The notes under the pieces were generated by a model, which saw only the letters and a program-made list of their open reading frames with translations, did no database searches and was not told the DNA's origin. Below, piece by piece: positions 5,582-7,031 of a DNA stretch of 7,031 nucleotides. The position numbers and the translations under genes were made by a program. The DNA comes from an uncultured Alphaproteobacteria bacterium (GTDB lineage: Bacteria; Pseudomonadota; Alphaproteobacteria; Rhodobacterales; Rhodobacteraceae), in the NCBI GenBank assembly GCA_929200295.1, contig CAKMZE010000127.1:243-7273 (forward strand), given 5' to 3'. How positions within the stretch are numbered: the first letter of the stretch is position 1; every line of letters starts with the position of its first letter.

Positions 5582-6171
5582 TGACTGCGCCAAGCCGCCC
5601 AATCTTCGGGGGTATTCAGATCATGCCGCGCATGTTGACCGGGTAGAGGGATATAATGGGTGCGCTCTGCATAGGACCGAATAATCGTTTCGGCACCACG
5701 ATCACCATTCAGGTTATTGAACGCAGGTTTTAGCTGTTGATCAAAGATGACGGGATGCCCGGGCAAGCCTTCCTCTGTGACGCCGCGCCAAATCAAATTA
5801 TCAGGGTTTGCTGAACGTGCTGTCAACACACAGCGCAAATCAGCCACATTGAGATCAATCAGGTCAGCCAAGACGATCATAAATGCGGGGCAATCGGGTA
5901 ATTGCTGCACACAATCGCGCAGGCTCGCACCGATCCCTTTATCGGCTTCTTTGGCCAAAATAGGCTGCGCATCTGTTGAAGCGACGATATCGGCCCGTGG
6001 ATGCGACAGCGACGGGACTGCCACAAATGTCGGGCCAACGGCGCGAGCCCGCGCGATTTGCAAGGCGAGCAGCGGTTGCCCCCCGACATCCTCGCAGAGC
6101 TTATCGCGCCCGCGCATCCGGCGCGACGCCCCGGCGGCAAGGATCAAAATGGGAACCTTGTCCTGTCTCAT
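5572..6171 (-). CDS. MobA/MocA-like nucleotidyltransferase family protein
   Basis: This 199-residue protein has the single NTP-transferase domain found in MobA and in molybdenum cofactor cytidylyltransferase MocA, which attach GMP or CMP to molybdopterin. The nucleotide-binding signature LAAGASRRMRGRDKL is at 11-25, with Lys24 as the conserved lysine. The metal-binding Asp is probably Asp103 in VLADLIDL, where the family usually has a GD-[ML]-P type motif. GLPGHPVIF is at 136-143, GDRGA at 156-160 and HDLNTPEDW at 183-191. The length fits MocA/CoxI-type proteins. The ATG at 6171 overlaps the stop of the upstream minus-strand gene as ATGA, indicating translational coupling. No molybdoenzyme gene is in the window, so the substrate (molybdopterin or another nucleotide-activated compound) is open. 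The fold and family are secure, the exact reaction is not. Confidence 0.88.
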   Translation of the reverse strand: MRQDKVPILILAAGASRRMRGRDKLCEDVGGQPLLALQIARARAVGPTFVAVPSLSHPRADIVASTDAQPILAKEADKGIGASLRDCVQQLPDCPAFMIVLADLIDLNVADLRCVLTARSANPDNLIWRGVTEEGLPGHPVIFDQQLKPAFNNLNGDRGAETIIRSYAERTHYIPLPGQHARHDLNTPEDWAAWRSQNG

Positions 6172-7031
6172 CCGCGCATGCGGCTGCCATCAGGATCAAA
6201 AAGAGGCGTCGTGATCTGTGTCGCCTTGCGCCGTTTGCCCATGATCTCAATCTCAGCGTTTAGATGACCTGTGGCAAGCTCTCTTGGAACCAACGCCATC
6301 GCGATTGAGCGGCCTGAGTGATGTGAATAACCACCAGATGTGCAAAATCCGACCACAGTATCATCAACAAAAACAGGCTCATAACCCACAGCATCCGCGT
6401 CTTCGGCCGCAACCTCAAAGACCGCCAATATGCGCGCAGGTGGGGTTTGTTTTTCAGTTTCGGCAGCGGCGCGTCCGATAAAATCTGCGTCCTTTTTAAA
6501 CGCAATAAACCGATCCATGCCGGTTTCTGCTGCGGTATAATCTGGTGAAAACTCGGATAGCCAAGAGCCAAAGAACCGGTCCAATCGCAATGACATCATC
6601 GCGCGCATCCCAAAGGGTGTCAGCCCCATTGGCGTGCCCGCAGACCACAGCGTCTGCCACAGCTGGCGTTGATCCATCGGATCGCAATAAATCTCATACC
6701 CCAGATCGCCGGTATAGCTGACCCGCTGGACCGTGCAGGCGGTTTGCCCAACCGTCATCCGCCGCACATCGAGGAATTTCAGATCAGTCGCATCTCGGGT
6801 GCATGCAGATAATAGATCGCGCGCCAAAGGTCCTGCAATCTGAAACCCAGTGAGCCGGTTTGAGATGTTTTCAACCTGCACATCATCCGCCATATGACGT
6901 TCAAACCAGCGCATATGGATCGCCTGATACCCATAAGAAGCCGTGAGATGAAAATGATTTTCGTCCAAGCACGAGATTGTAAAATCACCTAAGAGCCGTC
7001 CCTTTGGTGACAGCATCGGTGTGAGTGAAAG
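6168..7031 (-). CDS. GcvT-type folate-binding C-terminal part of a dimethylglycine dehydrogenase-like protein, partial
   Basis: The visible 287 residues are the C-terminal end of a protein that starts beyond base 7031. They resemble the aminomethyltransferase (GcvT) domain fused to FAD-dependent dimethylglycine and sarcosine dehydrogenases, which passes the released one-carbon unit to tetrahydrofolate. Seen in order: LTPMLSPKGRLLGDF at the window edge, GFQIAGPLARDLL, SYTGDLGYEI (6691-6719), FGMRAMMSLRLDRFFGSW, SPDYTAAETGMDRFI, then KKDADFIGRAA opening the C-terminal barrel (GcvT_C), with GFCTSGGYSHHSGRSIAMALV near the end. The PDYTAAETG segment favours the dehydrogenase-type fusion (about 800 residues) over stand-alone glycine cleavage GcvT, but the FAD domain is not visible. 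The stop TGA overlaps the next gene's ATG, so the two are probably one operon. Confidence 0.85.
   Translation of the reverse strand, partial: LSLTPMLSPKGRLLGDFTISCLDENHFHLTASYGYQAIHMRWFERHMADDVQVENISNRLTGFQIAGPLARDLLSACTRDATDLKFLDVRRMTVGQTACTVQRVSYTGDLGYEIYCDPMDQRQLWQTLWSAGTPMGLTPFGMRAMMSLRLDRFFGSWLSEFSPDYTAAETGMDRFIAFKKDADFIGRAAAETEKQTPPARILAVFEVAAEDADAVGYEPVFVDDTVVGFCTSGGYSHHSGRSIAMALVPRELATGHLNAEIEIMGKRRKATQITTPLFDPDGSRMRG

Noticed and set aside
5747..6267. Plus-strand open frames of 88-155 codons opposite the nucleotidyltransferase gene
   Set aside because: Their Arg/Ala/Ser-rich translations look like shadows, and the minus strand carries an intact, recognisable protein.
1..7031. CRISPR arrays, insertion sequences, tRNA or rRNA genes, prophage or GTA structural genes
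   Set aside because: I saw no regularly spaced repeats, transposase sequences, tRNA-like cloverleaf or phage structural proteins in either strand.

Overview
The window looks like chromosomal DNA from an alphaproteobacterium of the order Rhodobacterales, most likely a marine Roseobacter-group member of moderate GC. The main reason is the divergent pair of a DUF6477 protein and a DUF6456 protein, a gene pair I know only from this order. The MttB-family methyltransferase and the dimethylglycine-dehydrogenase-type protein also fit that group. There are no IS elements, tRNAs, rRNAs, CRISPR arrays or prophage genes. Apart from one partial gene at each edge, all genes look intact.

Layout: (1) 1-1113, minus strand: the first 371 residues of GMP synthase GuaA, cut by the window edge. 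(2) 1114-1253: divergent intergenic region with three TTTGCA repeats spaced close to whole helical turns. (3) 1254-2804, plus: an MttB/trimethylamine-methyltransferase family protein without pyrrolysine. (4) 2814-3134, minus: a small DUF6477 protein, convergent with the previous gene, with 9 bases between the stop codons. (5) 3135-3385: a 251-base control region with a CtrA-like box, a small palindrome, a larger dyad and a possible promoter in each direction. (6) 3386-4507, plus: a DUF6456 protein with an N-terminal helix-turn-helix, which I read as a homologue of GafA, the direct activator of gene transfer agent (GTA) production. (7) 4508-4605: spacer with a perfect 10+10 inverted repeat. (8) 4606-5559, plus: lipoyl synthase LipA. 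(9) 5572-6171, minus: a MobA/MocA-like nucleotidyltransferase, overlapping by four bases (10) 6168-7031, minus: the C-terminal folate-binding (GcvT-type) part of a protein resembling dimethylglycine dehydrogenase.

The genes fall into several functions rather than one operon. GuaA and LipA are housekeeping enzymes (GMP and lipoate synthesis). The MttB-family protein and the GcvT-type protein both belong to families that handle methylated amines and one-carbon units, but they are about 3.4 kb apart and in different transcription units, so a shared pathway is only suggestive. The most interesting locus is the DUF6477/DUF6456 pair and its intergenic control region. If the GafA assignment holds, this is where cell-cycle regulation (CtrA) and perhaps quorum sensing feed into GTA production, although no GTA structural genes are in the window.
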